This document shows positions 23,915 to 32,900 of a DNA stretch of 64,000 nucleotides, piece after piece. The translations under genes and the position numbers were made by a program. Source of the stretch: Neolewinella lacunae (GTDB lineage Bacteria > Bacteroidota > Bacteroidia > Chitinophagales > Saprospiraceae); contig NZ_JACSIT010000067.1 in the NCBI RefSeq assembly GCF_014349155.1, forward strand, positions 175,799 to 239,798. The letters are read 5' to 3'. Under the pieces are notes generated by a model. That model made no database searches and was not told the DNA's origin. It saw only the letters and a program-made list of their open reading frames with translations. Numbering within the stretch: the first letter of the stretch is position 1; every line of letters begins with the position of its first letter.

Positions 23915-25486
23915 ATGTCACCATCGCCACTCCTTGAAGTAGAGCAGCTCACTATCGCCTTTGGCGACGCTCCTCCGGTGGTGGATCATTTGTCCTTTCA
24001 GTTAGCGGCGGGTGATCGGCTCGGTCTTCTCGGTCTCTCTGGCTCCGGAAAAAGCCTGAGCGCACTGGCCCTGTTGGGGATGCTGCCCGCCGGTGCCCGC
24101 ATCTGCGGCGGCAGCGCCCGGTACCACCTGCCCGCTGGCGGGGTCGTCGATCTGCTGACGGCCCCGGAAGCTACCCTGCGCCAGTTGCGCGGCCGGGATC
24201 TGTCCCTCGTCTTTCAGGAACCCCTCACGGCGCTCAACCCGGTCCACCGTATCGAAGACCAACTGGTGGAGGCTGTTTCCCGACTGCACCCAACCCTGGG
24301 CAACCGATCCGCAAAAATGGATTCGGTACGCGAATGGCTGCACCGCGTAGAACTCAGCGAAGACCAGGAACGCATCCTCCGGGCTTACCCCCACGAGTTG
24401 AGCGGCGGGCAGCGCCAACGCATCCTCATCGCCATCGCGCTGATCGGGGAGCCCCGCTTACTCATCGCCGATGAACCCACCACGGCCCTCGATGCCATCA
24501 CCGAAAAGGGCATCGTGGACCTGCTCAGCCGCCTCGGCCAAGAACTGGGGATGGCGACCGTCTTCATTACCCACGATTTAAAAGTGATGCGGCAGACGGC
24601 CGACCGGATCATTGTCCTGGAAAACGGAAAAGTCAAACACCAGGGCAGTACCACGGACATTTTAGCCCTTTCCGGTGCGGGACTCGGTTTGCCTGCCAAC
24701 GCGGCCCCACCCACCGAGACCACTACCCAGGACGGCGAATCGCCCGCCGACCACACCCTACGGGTCGAAAATCTGAGCATCGCCTACCCCGGACGAAAGC
24801 CCTGGCCCTGGAAAAAAGCCCCGGACCACGTGGCCGTCCAGGACGTCAGTTTCAGCGTGGCTGCGGGCGAATGGGTTGCCCTCGTTGGTCCCAGTGGGTG
24901 CGGAAAAACCAGCGTCGCCCGCTGCCTGGCCGGTCTGCTGCCCGCCGCTTCCGGCACCGTCCGCTTGCCCAGGGGTAAGGTCCAGTTGGTATTCCAAGAC
25001 CCCGATAGCAGCCTCAACCCCGCCCACCGGGTAGCCGAAATTCTCGAAGAAGTCCTCCGTACCTGGCACCCGCGGCAATCCAGGTCCTTCTACCATGCAC
25101 GCATCGGGCAACTGCTGGCGCAGGTCGACCTGCCCGCCGGAACCTACGCCCTGCGCAGGCCGTCCCAACTCAGTGGCGGGCAAAAACAGCGCGTCGCCAT
25201 CGCCCGGGCCCTGGCCGCCGATCCCAGCCTGTTGATTGCTGACGAGGCAGTTTCGGCCCTCGACGTCCCCCTGCGCGCCGACGTACTCGACCTCTTCGAC
25301 CACATCCGCCACGCCCACCGGTTGGGGCTTTTGTTCATCAGCCACGATCTGGGCCTGGTGGCAGAACGGGCCGACCGCGTCATCGTCATGGACGGTGGTC
25401 GCATCGTCGAGAGCGGTCCGCCAGCGCAAGTCCTTACCCAACCCAGCAGTTCCATGGGGCAGCGCCTGGTGGCGGCCATGCGCTAG
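23915..25486 (+). CDS. ABC transporter ATP-binding protein with two fused ATPase domains (peptide/nickel type)
   Basis: 523 residues with two complete ATPase domains, as in the YejF/GsiA arrangement that serves dipeptide, oligopeptide or similar importers. Domain 1: Walker A GLSGSGKS, signature ELSGGQRQRI, Walker B LLIADEPTTALD. Domain 2: Walker A GPSGCGKTS, signature QLSGGQKQRVAIARAL, Walker B LLIADEAVSALD. All catalytic residues are intact, unlike the ABC protein at 34412-36148. The permeases and binding protein are not in the window. A TACCTTTA sequence ends six bases before the ATG, so the mRNA could be nearly leaderless. Confidence 0.93.
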   Translation: MSPSPLLEVEQLTIAFGDAPPVVDHLSFQLAAGDRLGLLGLSGSGKSLSALALLGMLPAGARICGGSARYHLPAGGVVDLLTAPEATLRQLRGRDLSLVFQEPLTALNPVHRIEDQLVEAVSRLHPTLGNRSAKMDSVREWLHRVELSEDQERILRAYPHELSGGQRQRILIAIALIGEPRLLIADEPTTALDAITEKGIVDLLSRLGQELGMATVFITHDLKVMRQTADRIIVLENGKVKHQGSTTDILALSGAGLGLPANAAPPTETTTQDGESPADHTLRVENLSIAYPGRKPWPWKKAPDHVAVQDVSFSVAAGEWVALVGPSGCGKTSVARCLAGLLPAASGTVRLPRGKVQLVFQDPDSSLNPAHRVAEILEEVLRTWHPRQSRSFYHARIGQLLAQVDLPAGTYALRRPSQLSGGQKQRVAIARALAADPSLLIADEAVSALDVPLRADVLDLFDHIRHAHRLGLLFISHDLGLVAERADRVIVMDGGRIVESGPPAQVLTQPSSSMGQRLVAAMR

Positions 25487-25520
25487 CTCACAAGTAGGTA
25501 ACTTCGGCTCCCGGGTCTCT

Positions 25521-25585
25521 TCCTTTGCTCCTTGTCCCTACTCCCCCCTTCGGGGGGCCGGGGGGGAGCACCTGCGGCCGCGCCC
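25521..25585 (-). repeat. Dispersed GC element, full copy
   Basis: Read on the minus strand: core GGGCGCGGCCGCAGGTGC, C-run, CCCCCCGAAGGGGGG hairpin, tail GGGACAAGGAGCAAAGG. It is almost identical to the copy at 10247-10310. Confidence 0.85.
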
Positions 25586-25595
25586 CGTTCCCTGA

Positions 25596-25997
25596 TCAGC
25601 GCATGAACCAGACTTCCTGGATCAGGCCATCCGCAACGCGGTAAATGGCCACTACCTCCACGGGTGGGTTGTCTTTGTTGAAGATGACGCTTTCGTGGTC
25701 AATGACCCGATCGCCCATCACCACGCGGTTGAGCAGGCGACACTGCAGATCGGGCAGACTTTCAAACATGCCAATGTAGTTCGCACGCATGTTTTCTTTT
25801 CCCTGGTACTGCAGTGCTGCCGGGAACTGGTAAACCCGCACGGAATCGCTGTAAGCCGACAGAAACAGCTCCAAGTCGCTCGTATTGTAGGCGTCAAGTT
25901 GGGTCTGGACAGGTGCCACAAAGGCGTAGCGGTCTTCGGTGGACTGAGCCAGCAGTACACCGGCCCCAAGGCAGAAAAAGAGGAGTAGAGTTCGCAT
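25596..25997 (-). CDS. Secreted NTF2-like (SnoaL/steroid isomerase fold) protein
   Basis: 133 residues with signal peptide MRTLLLFFCLGAGVLLAQ. The mature part has the NTF2-like layout: helix VQTQLDAYNTSDLELFLSAY, then SDSVRVYQF, then GKENMRANYIGMF and a beta sheet with VVAIYRVADGLIQEVWFM. Such proteins are small ligand pockets or enzymes of very varied function, and none can be assigned here. It stands alone between two repeat elements. Confidence 0.75.
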   Translation of the reverse strand: MRTLLLFFCLGAGVLLAQSTEDRYAFVAPVQTQLDAYNTSDLELFLSAYSDSVRVYQFPAALQYQGKENMRANYIGMFESLPDLQCRLLNRVVMGDRVIDHESVIFNKDNPPVEVVAIYRVADGLIQEVWFMR

Positions 25998-26032
25998 TCT
26001 TCAAAAGTACGGCTTGCCAATACAATATTAAA

Positions 26033-26234
26033 TTGAGCCCTTGCAATAATCACAACTAACCGGTCTTCAATAGATTTTAGGAGGCAGTTTTGTAGTTCGG
26101 TAGTTCGGTAGTACCAAAGTTTTGTAGTTCGGTAGTACTGTAGTTGTGTAGTACTACAAAACTACATTGCTAAAAAGCCATTGCCATCTGATACCCAGCC
26201 AATAGCTACGTTGCATACCCCCAACCTGACGTTA
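26033..26234 (+). repeat. About 200-bp dispersed element with internal TAGTTCGG array, copy 1
   Basis: The left end TTGAGCCCTTGCAATA and right end TTGCATACCCCCAACCTGAC are matched in inverse orientation by the element at 40907-41096. The inner part is an imperfect TAGTTCGG array (26092-26134) with complementary GTACTACAAAACTAC at its end. The two copies share their ends more closely than their interior. Confidence 0.8.
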
Positions 26235-26255
26235 GTAAAAACTACCGCTTGCCCC

Positions 26256-27005
26256 CTACCCCGCCAGCAGCTCCAGCAACTCCGCTTTGCGGGCGGCGGC
26301 CACGAGCAACTCCGTCCCATCATCCAGCACCACCGAGCCCCCCGAACCCCGGTGGTAGCGACGGACGCGTTGGAGATTGACCAGGTGCGAGCGGTGAATG
26401 CGGAAAAATCCGGCGGGCTCCAGCAGGTCGGCGTAGAATTTCAGCTTGCGGCAGATGAGGAGCTTACGGCCGTCAGCAAGGTGGAAGTCGGTAAAGTTGT
26501 CTGCGGCCGAGCAGTAGCGGATGTCGGCTGCACTCACGATTTCCAGACCGTCCAGCAAAGGTAAGGCCAAACGTTCCGGCACCGCCCGGTTTTGTTCCCG
26601 CAGGTTTTGCAGCAGGGCTTGCGTCACCCGGCCCTGTTCGCGCAGGCCCAGGCGGGCTTTGACCTTCGCTACGGCCTCGATCAGATCGTCAATGTCCACC
26701 GGTTTGAGGAGATAGTGGGCCGCACTCAGGCGCAGGGCCCGCAGCGCGTATTGCTCGTAGGCCGTCACGAAGACGATTTCCAGCCCGTGGTCCACCGGCA
26801 GTTGTTCCAGCAAATCAAAACCGTTACCGTAAGGCATTTCGATGTCCAGAAAAAGCAAGTCCGGCTGGGTTTCCCGGATGCGCTCCAGGGCTTGGGCCAC
26901 GCCATCGGCCTCCCCGACCACTTCGGTGTCAGGACAGTACTTTCCCAGGTAGTGGCGCAGGGCGGCGCGGCTCGGGGCTTCGTCGTCGATGATCAGGGTA
27001 CGAAT
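26256..27005 (-). CDS. LytTR-family response regulator with a probable ATT start
   Basis: 249 residues if read from ATT at 27005 (MRTLIIDDEAPSRAALRHYL when the first codon is read as Met). The receiver domain needs this upstream part, since it holds the acidic pair IIDDE. The phospho-acceptor Asp is in DLLFLDIEMP and the conserved Lys in HYLLKPVDIDD. The C-terminal LytTR DNA-binding domain includes FFRIHRSHLVNLQRVRRY. The first ordinary start codon, a GTG at 26921, would remove the acidic pair and the first strand. The gene overlaps the end of its histidine kinase partner by 13 bases. Confidence 0.88.
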   Translation of the reverse strand: MRTLIIDDEAPSRAALRHYLGKYCPDTEVVGEADGVAQALERIRETQPDLLFLDIEMPYGNGFDLLEQLPVDHGLEIVFVTAYEQYALRALRLSAAHYLLKPVDIDDLIEAVAKVKARLGLREQGRVTQALLQNLREQNRAVPERLALPLLDGLEIVSAADIRYCSAADNFTDFHLADGRKLLICRKLKFYADLLEPAGFFRIHRSHLVNLQRVRRYHRGSGGSVVLDDGTELLVAAARKAELLELLAG

Positions 27006-28933
27006 GGCGCTTGCTTTTCTGGGGTGAAGGAAGAGGGAGCTGCTCCGGAGTGCGGTGAACGCCCCAGGGCGAGGCGAACCCGCGTCCCCACGAATTCCTC
27101 GGCGGGGAAAGCATCTTCGATGTGCAGCCAGTAGCGGGTTCCGTAGTGCTCATTAATCAGTTCGAGGCGCTTCTGCGTCGTGGCCACGCCCGTGCTGCGG
27201 TGGGCCAGTTGGTTGGCGGTTTTTAGGGCGGCGGAGCGGGCGCGGCCGATGCCGTTGTCGATGATTTCCAGGTAGGTTTCCCGACCCTCAGCGCACAAGC
27301 GGACCTCCAGCGCCCCTCCCTCCGGCCGGTAGCGCAGGCCGTGCCAGATGGCGTTTTCCACGAAGGGCTGCAGGATCATGGGCGGCAGGTTCAGCGGGAC
27401 CTCCAGGGACTCAGCGGCTGCGGGACTGACGAGCTGGTAGCGGAACTGCTCCCCGAAACGCTCTTTTTCCAGCTCCAGGTACAGGGCCAGTTGTTCTAGT
27501 TCTTCAGCCAGGGGGACGAAGTCTTTGCCCGACTGGTCGAGCACGTTGCGCATCAGCTTGGCGAAGCGGCCGAGGTAGCGGTTGGCCGAGCGTTCGTCTT
27601 GGCGGGCGATGTAGTTGTTGATGCTGTTCAGGCTGTTGAAAATGAAGTGCGGGTTCATCCGGGTCTGGAGGTTGCGCAGCAGCAGTTCCTGGTTGGCCCG
27701 CCGGCGCTTGCGGACGTTGCGCAGGATGATGGCCACCAGCACGAGCGCGCCGAGCAAAGACGCGGCCAGCAGGTAAATCAGCCAGCGTTGCAAACTCACC
27801 TGCTGGCTCAGGAACTGGCTTTCCGCTTCGGCGGCGCTCAGGTCTTTGAGGCCCAGATCAACGTCTTGCTGTGCCCTCAGGACGGCGGCCAGTTGATTGA
27901 CTTCCTCCCGTTTTTCGGCCAGCAGGCGATCATTGGCGACGGTGTAGGCGCGGTAAATTTCGGCGGCGCGGGTGGGCTGCCTGCGGTCCAGGTAGTAGTC
28001 GGCCCCGGCGGCGTAGATTTCGGTGCTGATCTCGGCGGGGGTCAAACTATCCAGCTGTTGCAGCGCGTCCCGCAACTGCCGTTCCGCCTCGGGCAGGCGG
28101 CCGAGTTCGCGCAGCGTCTGGAAGCGGGCAAAATTATCGGTGGCCAGCAGGGGAATCGGTGCGGCGGGGAGCACCTCGGTAATTTCACGATCCAGATTGG
28201 GGGCAGCCTTGATCACGGCGCTGCGCAGGTTGGTGTTGGCGGAGATCAGTTCGCGGGAGTCGTCGGGCGGCAGGGCCTGGGCGCGCGGCACTTTTTCCAA
28301 GGCTTGGTTGAGGGAGTTGGCAGAGTTGACCAGGTCGTTTTGCTGAAGGTACACGTCGGCGCGCTTAGCGTTCACCCGCACCTGCAGCACGCTGTCGGTC
28401 GGGCGGCTGTCCTGGGCCTGCTGGTAGTAAGACTGGCTCAAAGACAGGTTATTTTCGCTGGCTTCGAGGTCGGCCAGTCCTTCCTGACAGGCGGTTTTTT
28501 GGGCGCTCAACGCAGGTGCCAGGGAAAGACAACGGGCAAAGTCCGTCCGGGCCGCCGCCAAATCCCCCAGCTCACGGTTGACCTCCCCCCGGCGCTGGTA
28601 CAGGCTGGCGGCGAGCAGGTTTTGACCAGCGGGCAGCACCTCCAAAGCCCTGGCGTAGCGCCCCAGAGCCAGTTCCGGCTGGCCAATGTCGGCGTAAATG
28701 TCCCCCAGTAGCAGGAAGGCCTCGGTCAATTCCTGGGTGGAAGGCCTCGACTGGATGAGCTCGCTCAGCACCCCGATGGCCGAAGCGGGGTCGCTTTGCC
28801 GCAGTGCCTCGGCCCGCTCCAGGGCCTGGGGTGCCCGCGGGCTCGTCTTGCGCTTTTCCGGGGATTGGCCCGCCAGTCCGCCCAGGGCAAAGGCGGTAAG
28901 GATGGCGAACAGCAGAATGCGGAGCAAGATCAT
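26993..28933 (-). CDS. LytS/YehU-type sensor histidine kinase with periplasmic TPR repeats
   Basis: 646 residues. A signal sequence (MILLRILLFAILTAFALGGL) is followed by about 300 residues of TPR-like helices, a membrane helix (WLIYLLAASLLGALVLVAII) and a His_kinase domain. The phospho-accepting His is in NPHFIFNSLNSINNYI, and the ATP-binding lid includes PPMILQPFVENAIWHGL and EIIDNGIGR. With the overlapping LytTR regulator it forms a two-component system. TPR sensors of this type are typical of Bacteroidota. The signal sensed is unknown. Confidence 0.92.
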   Translation of the reverse strand: MILLRILLFAILTAFALGGLAGQSPEKRKTSPRAPQALERAEALRQSDPASAIGVLSELIQSRPSTQELTEAFLLLGDIYADIGQPELALGRYARALEVLPAGQNLLAASLYQRRGEVNRELGDLAAARTDFARCLSLAPALSAQKTACQEGLADLEASENNLSLSQSYYQQAQDSRPTDSVLQVRVNAKRADVYLQQNDLVNSANSLNQALEKVPRAQALPPDDSRELISANTNLRSAVIKAAPNLDREITEVLPAAPIPLLATDNFARFQTLRELGRLPEAERQLRDALQQLDSLTPAEISTEIYAAGADYYLDRRQPTRAAEIYRAYTVANDRLLAEKREEVNQLAAVLRAQQDVDLGLKDLSAAEAESQFLSQQVSLQRWLIYLLAASLLGALVLVAIILRNVRKRRRANQELLLRNLQTRMNPHFIFNSLNSINNYIARQDERSANRYLGRFAKLMRNVLDQSGKDFVPLAEELEQLALYLELEKERFGEQFRYQLVSPAAAESLEVPLNLPPMILQPFVENAIWHGLRYRPEGGALEVRLCAEGRETYLEIIDNGIGRARSAALKTANQLAHRSTGVATTQKRLELINEHYGTRYWLHIEDAFPAEEFVGTRVRLALGRSPHSGAAPSSFTPEKQAPFVP

Positions 28934-28974
28934 TTCGAGGCGTTAAACGCGGTCTATCCACGGGAGGTACGCGG

Positions 28975-29976
28975 CTACTCCTGGCCGGGGTCCAGCAGCA
29001 CCAATTTCCCTTCCGGCGTAAGGTAATAATAGTTGTTCTTGCGCAGGGTCTTCACCGCCGGGGCTTTCGGCGGCAGGGTAAAGCGCACCTTGAGGCCGAA
29101 GGAAAACTGGGCGGCGGGCTCCAGCAGGTCGGGGTTCACCACCAGATCGTAGTCGTTCATCGGGATGGCATTGTAGAACCGCAGGGTCGGTTTCTCAATT
29201 TTCGTCACCACGGCTCCCTCCCGTTCCTTGGCCGTCAGCTGCTGCGAGGCGTGGGCAGAGTAGGTTTCGTAGCGGTCTCCCGGATACACCACCCAGGCGC
29301 TTTCGGCCACGTGCTGCTGGGCACTATCGAGCGCCACGCCCCGGGCGGAATACAGGGTCTTGAGGGTATCGAGGTAATCGAAGGTCAGGCGCCGCAGTTC
29401 GTTGTACACCGCCTGGGGCTCATCCACCAGGTAATCGACTTTGATGAGGTCGTAGATCTCCGCAGCGGCGGCGGTGGTCATGATGCGGTCCAGCAGCGCC
29501 GCATCCCGGTAACGGATGTGCAGGTTTTTCTGGAGGTTGAAGCCCGTAGGTTGCTCGGTGAGGGTTTTGCGCGAGAAAATTTTCTTCTCCTCACTGAAGG
29601 CGTAGGTAGGCAGGAAATTGACCAGGTCCACGTAAACATCGGTCGCCGCTATACCCAGGCCAGTAAGCCCGGCTTTTACTGCATCGATGCGCCCGTTCAT
29701 GGCCTCGTTGACGGCCTGGACGGTTTCGCCCGACTGGTAGACGCTGAAGATGGCAACGTAGCCATCGGCCCCCTGGTTGGAAAGGGCATTGATGGTGATT
29801 TCCACTACCGAGGGATCCTCGTCAAAAGTTGCCGTACGGGGCACCCCGCGGAAGTTGGCCTGGTAATTCACCGGCGCGGCATTGCGCTGGGTTTGGTAAT
29901 TGCCCATTACCTGCGCCAGCAGCGGCGCAGCGGCGCAGGAGAGCAAAAAGACAAGGGACCAGAGTATTTTCTGCAT
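28975..29976 (-). CDS. Secreted SIMPL (DUF541) domain protein
   Basis: 333 residues with signal peptide MQKILWSLVFLLSCAAAPLLAQ. The middle has SIMPL-type features: VAIFSVYQSGETVQAVNEAM, the pattern of a GIAATDVYVDLVNFLPTY strand, and later FDYLDTLKTLYSARG. SIMPL proteins sit in the periplasm or envelope and their biochemical role is not established. The gene lies 41 bases upstream of the histidine kinase on the same strand, so the kinase, regulator and this protein may be one transcript. Confidence 0.75.
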   Translation of the reverse strand: MQKILWSLVFLLSCAAAPLLAQVMGNYQTQRNAAPVNYQANFRGVPRTATFDEDPSVVEITINALSNQGADGYVAIFSVYQSGETVQAVNEAMNGRIDAVKAGLTGLGIAATDVYVDLVNFLPTYAFSEEKKIFSRKTLTEQPTGFNLQKNLHIRYRDAALLDRIMTTAAAAEIYDLIKVDYLVDEPQAVYNELRRLTFDYLDTLKTLYSARGVALDSAQQHVAESAWVVYPGDRYETYSAHASQQLTAKEREGAVVTKIEKPTLRFYNAIPMNDYDLVVNPDLLEPAAQFSFGLKVRFTLPPKAPAVKTLRKNNYYYLTPEGKLVLLDPGQE

Positions 29977-30241
29977 GGCGAAGCTGGAGTTTGGGGGATA
30001 AAATAAGCGGTTGACCTGCCAAAATTAAGGGCCCCAACGAATGCCCTGCCCCGGAAAGACCGCAAAAAAGGCCGGAAACGGGGCCTTCCCGGAGTCAAGG
30101 CCGCGTTTTACCAAGTCTTCTCCTGCGCTGCCAAAGTGCAGCTGGCGCGGGGTAACACTTTCCCGGAACTTTGTTGTGTAATCCCGCCCCGGTGAGCATC
30201 CATTCACCGCAACCGTAAGCAAATCCAATCCCATTCCTACG

Positions 30242-31465
30242 ATGAAAATTCCCACCACCTTCACCTGGCTCTCCGCAGCCGTCCTGGTTTCCACCCTTTG
30301 CCTCTTTGGCGTCGCCCAGCTTTTCGCAGGGGCAAACCTTGCTACACCCAGCCCCGCTGCTCCCCCCATCGGGGGGTTGGGGGGGACAACTTCCCCCGCA
30401 CCTGCGGCCGCGCCCACGGCGAAAAACCGCATCCAGATCGCCTTCCTGCTCGACACCAGCAGCTCAATGGACGGCTTGATTGACCAGGCCAAGGCCCGCC
30501 TCTGGAACATCCTCAACGAGATCCTGAAAGCCAAAAAGGACGGCGCAGCCCCCTCCATTGAAGTGGCCCTGTACCAGTACGGTAACTCCGGCCTCCTGCC
30601 CGAGAAAGGCTACATCGAACAGGTCGTTGGCCTCACTTCCGACGTGGACCTGCTGAGCGATAAACTCTTCGGCCTGAAGACGGGCGGCGGCGACGAATTC
30701 TGCGGCCACGTCATCCTGCGGGCTACCGACGACCTGCAATGGGACGACAACGACAACACCATCAAACTGATCTACATTGCTGGCAATGAGCCCTTTACCC
30801 AGGGCGAGGTAAAGCCCGAAGACGCCCTGCGCAAGGCCCGCAGCAAAGACATCATCGTCAACACGATCCTCTGTGGAAACCCCAACGGTTCCGACGGCCC
30901 CAGCTGGCGCTCCGGGGCCAAGAATGGCGACGGAGAGTTTTTCTACATCAACCAGGATGAGCGCGTAACCTTCATCCCCTCGCCCTACGACGACGCCATC
31001 GACCGTTGCAACCGCAAACTCAACGGCACCTACATCCCCATCGGAGCTTCCGGTGCCGCCTACCAGGCCAACCAGCTGCGCCAGGATGCCAACGCCGAGT
31101 CCTACTCCAAGGCCAACCTCAGTTCCCGTGCCAAGTACAAAGCCAGCGCCAACTACAACAACAGCAGCTGGGACGCCGTCGATGCCCACCGCGAAGACCC
31201 CGCCGGACTCGTCGCCAAAAAGGAGCTACTGCCCGATACCCTCCAACAACTGAGCGACGCCGAACTGACCGTGAAGATCAAGGAAATCAGCGCCAGGCGC
31301 AGCAGCCTGCAAAAAGAGTTGCTCGAACTGACGGCCAAGCGCGACGCCTTCGTTGCCGAAGCCCAGGCGAGTTCCGCCGGTGCTGAAGCCAATACCCTCG
31401 GCGAAAAGATCAAGGCCAGCATACGCAAGCGCCTGGTGGAGAAAAACTACGAAATCAAAGAGTAA
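30242..31465 (+). CDS. Secreted von Willebrand factor A domain protein carrying a translated GC repeat
   Basis: 407 residues with signal peptide region MKIPTTFTWLSAAVLVSTLC. After it comes a Pro/Ala/Gly-rich segment (about residues 39-58, APPIGGLGGTTSPAPAAAPT). This is the in-frame translation of a full copy of the dispersed GC element at 30356-30415. The vWA domain starts at IQIAFLLDTSSSMDGLI with the metal-binding DxSxS motif. The C-terminal third is helical (LTVKIKEISARRSSLQKELL, likely coiled coil). It probably acts as a metal-dependent binding protein in the periplasm. A good terminator follows. Confidence 0.85.
   Translation: MKIPTTFTWLSAAVLVSTLCLFGVAQLFAGANLATPSPAAPPIGGLGGTTSPAPAAAPTAKNRIQIAFLLDTSSSMDGLIDQAKARLWNILNEILKAKKDGAAPSIEVALYQYGNSGLLPEKGYIEQVVGLTSDVDLLSDKLFGLKTGGGDEFCGHVILRATDDLQWDDNDNTIKLIYIAGNEPFTQGEVKPEDALRKARSKDIIVNTILCGNPNGSDGPSWRSGAKNGDGEFFYINQDERVTFIPSPYDDAIDRCNRKLNGTYIPIGASGAAYQANQLRQDANAESYSKANLSSRAKYKASANYNNSSWDAVDAHREDPAGLVAKKELLPDTLQQLSDAELTVKIKEISARRSSLQKELLELTAKRDAFVAEAQASSAGAEANTLGEKIKASIRKRLVEKNYEIKE
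30356..30415 (-). repeat. Dispersed GC element inside a coding region
   Basis: Core GGGCGCGGCCGCAGGTGC on the minus strand at 30398-30415, with the C-run and CCCCCCATCGGGGGG hairpin. It is read through in frame by the vWA gene just after the signal peptide. All other copies seen are intergenic. Confidence 0.85.
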
Positions 31466-31481
31466 TCCCGTGTGTACCCTT

Positions 31482-31517
31482 CGGCCACTGTCTTCCCGGG
31501 CGGTGGCCGCTTTTTTT
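31482..31517 (+). terminator. Rho-independent terminator of the vWA gene
   Basis: Stem CGGCCAC/GTGGCCG (31482-31488 and 31503-31509) followed by seven T residues at 31511-31517. It lies 16 bases after the stop. Confidence 0.75.
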
Positions 31518-31538
31518 GTCTCGTGCGGGGGGGGGAGT

Positions 31539-32900
31539 CTACCAGCCTGCCGTGACGTAGCGATAGGTAAGGACAGACTTGTGCAGCGAAAACCGTGCTT
31601 TTTCGGCCGTCAACAGGGCTTTTTGCAGGGATTGTTCCCGGCTGTTGAGCAAAAACTGGGTGCTTTCGCCGAGAGAAAACAACTCCCGTTCGGCGGCCAG
31701 CAGGCGGGTGGCCTGGGTCACCAGGATTTCCGCGTCGGTAAACTGCTGGCGGAAGGTTTCGGAGGCGTCGGCGTAGGCCGCAGCTTTAAATTGCAGGGCC
31801 TGGGTTTTATCCGCCAGCTTGGCTTCTCCCTCGGTAATCTTGAGTTGCCCGAGCTGTACCGACGCGTTCGCCTTGCGGTTGAAGATGGGGTACGAAGCGG
31901 TAGCCCCCAGCTTGTAGGCCCGGTCGAAGGGCCCCCCGAACTGGTCATCGCCAGCGGGCAAGTCGAGTCCGTTGCCCAACAGGTAGTAGCTGACGTCCAG
32001 CTGCGGCTTAAGCTGCTCGCGCTTCAGGCGCTGCTCCAGCTGGTAGCCACTCAGGGTAAATTGCAGCTCCAACAGATCGGGGTGGCCACTGACCCAATCG
32101 GGCCGGGTGGGCAAAACGGTGAATTCAGCGGGGGGTGTTGCGGGCCGGGCCGTTGCGGGCATGGGCCAGTAGAGTTCGGCCAGGGCCTGGCGGGCCAGGT
32201 CGGCATCCACCTTTAGCTCAGCCACCGTAAGGCGCTGGGAGCCAAGGGCAACGCGGGCCTCGAGCGTGTCCACCGCCGGCTTATCGCCCTGCTCAAACAG
32301 GCCGATGGTATTGTCCAGGCGAATGCGGATGAGTTCTTCGGTTTCCCGCGCAATCTGCAGGGCGCGCTCGGCGTAGCGCCACTCGGCGTAGCGCAGGGAG
32401 AGGTCGTAACGCAGTTCGTTGCGGATGATGTTGGCCAGGGCCAGTTGGCGTTCCACGGCAATGTCCCCCAGGCGGCGGTCAATGCGCACCGCGTCGGTGA
32501 GCAGGCCTTGCAGGAGGGGGAGTTTAATGGCCAGGTAGGCCTGACCTGCTTCCGGAACGGTCCGCTCGTCATTGAGGTAGGTACCGGAGGAAAACTCGTA
32601 GCCCCCGGCAAGTTTCAAGGCGTAGGGGCTTTGCCACTCCACGCCCGCCGAGCCATAGTCGAAGTACTCCGTCCCCAGGTACTCTTTACGGTCGTAAGCG
32701 GCCGCCAGCTTAGGGTCAAAAGCCCCTTTGGCTTTCAGTAACTCGGCGGGGCCCCGCGCCTCTACGGCATCGGCCATCGCGGCAATCGGGTGTTCCCGCA
32801 GCGTCCATTCCAGCATCTGTTCCAGGCCGATTACCTCCTGGGCACCAGCGGGTGGAGCGAAGGCCAACAGGGCCAGACTCAGCAGCGTCAATCGGATCAT
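31539..32900 (-). CDS. TolC-like outer membrane efflux/secretion protein
   Basis: 453 residues from ATG 32900, which overlaps the stop of the HlyD gene as ATGA and gives signal peptide MIRLTLLSLALLAFAPPAGA. The body is the alternating long coiled-coil and beta-strand pattern of the outer membrane efflux family, such as YDLSLRYAEWRYAERALQIA and LEARVALGSQRLTVAELK. It would form the outer-membrane channel of the tripartite system encoded with the two upstream genes. The longer frame beyond 32900 is rejected because it lies inside hlyD in another frame and has no signal. Confidence 0.9.
   Translation of the reverse strand: MIRLTLLSLALLAFAPPAGAQEVIGLEQMLEWTLREHPIAAMADAVEARGPAELLKAKGAFDPKLAAAYDRKEYLGTEYFDYGSAGVEWQSPYALKLAGGYEFSSGTYLNDERTVPEAGQAYLAIKLPLLQGLLTDAVRIDRRLGDIAVERQLALANIIRNELRYDLSLRYAEWRYAERALQIARETEELIRIRLDNTIGLFEQGDKPAVDTLEARVALGSQRLTVAELKVDADLARQALAELYWPMPATARPATPPAEFTVLPTRPDWVSGHPDLLELQFTLSGYQLEQRLKREQLKPQLDVSYYLLGNGLDLPAGDDQFGGPFDRAYKLGATASYPIFNRKANASVQLGQLKITEGEAKLADKTQALQFKAAAYADASETFRQQFTDAEILVTQATRLLAAERELFSLGESTQFLLNSREQSLQKALLTAEKARFSLHKSVLTYRYVTAGW

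Noticed and set aside
27599..28711. 370-codon plus-strand frame opposite the histidine kinase
   Set aside because: Antisense shadow; Gly/Val/Gln-rich composition typical of GC-skewed reverse frames.
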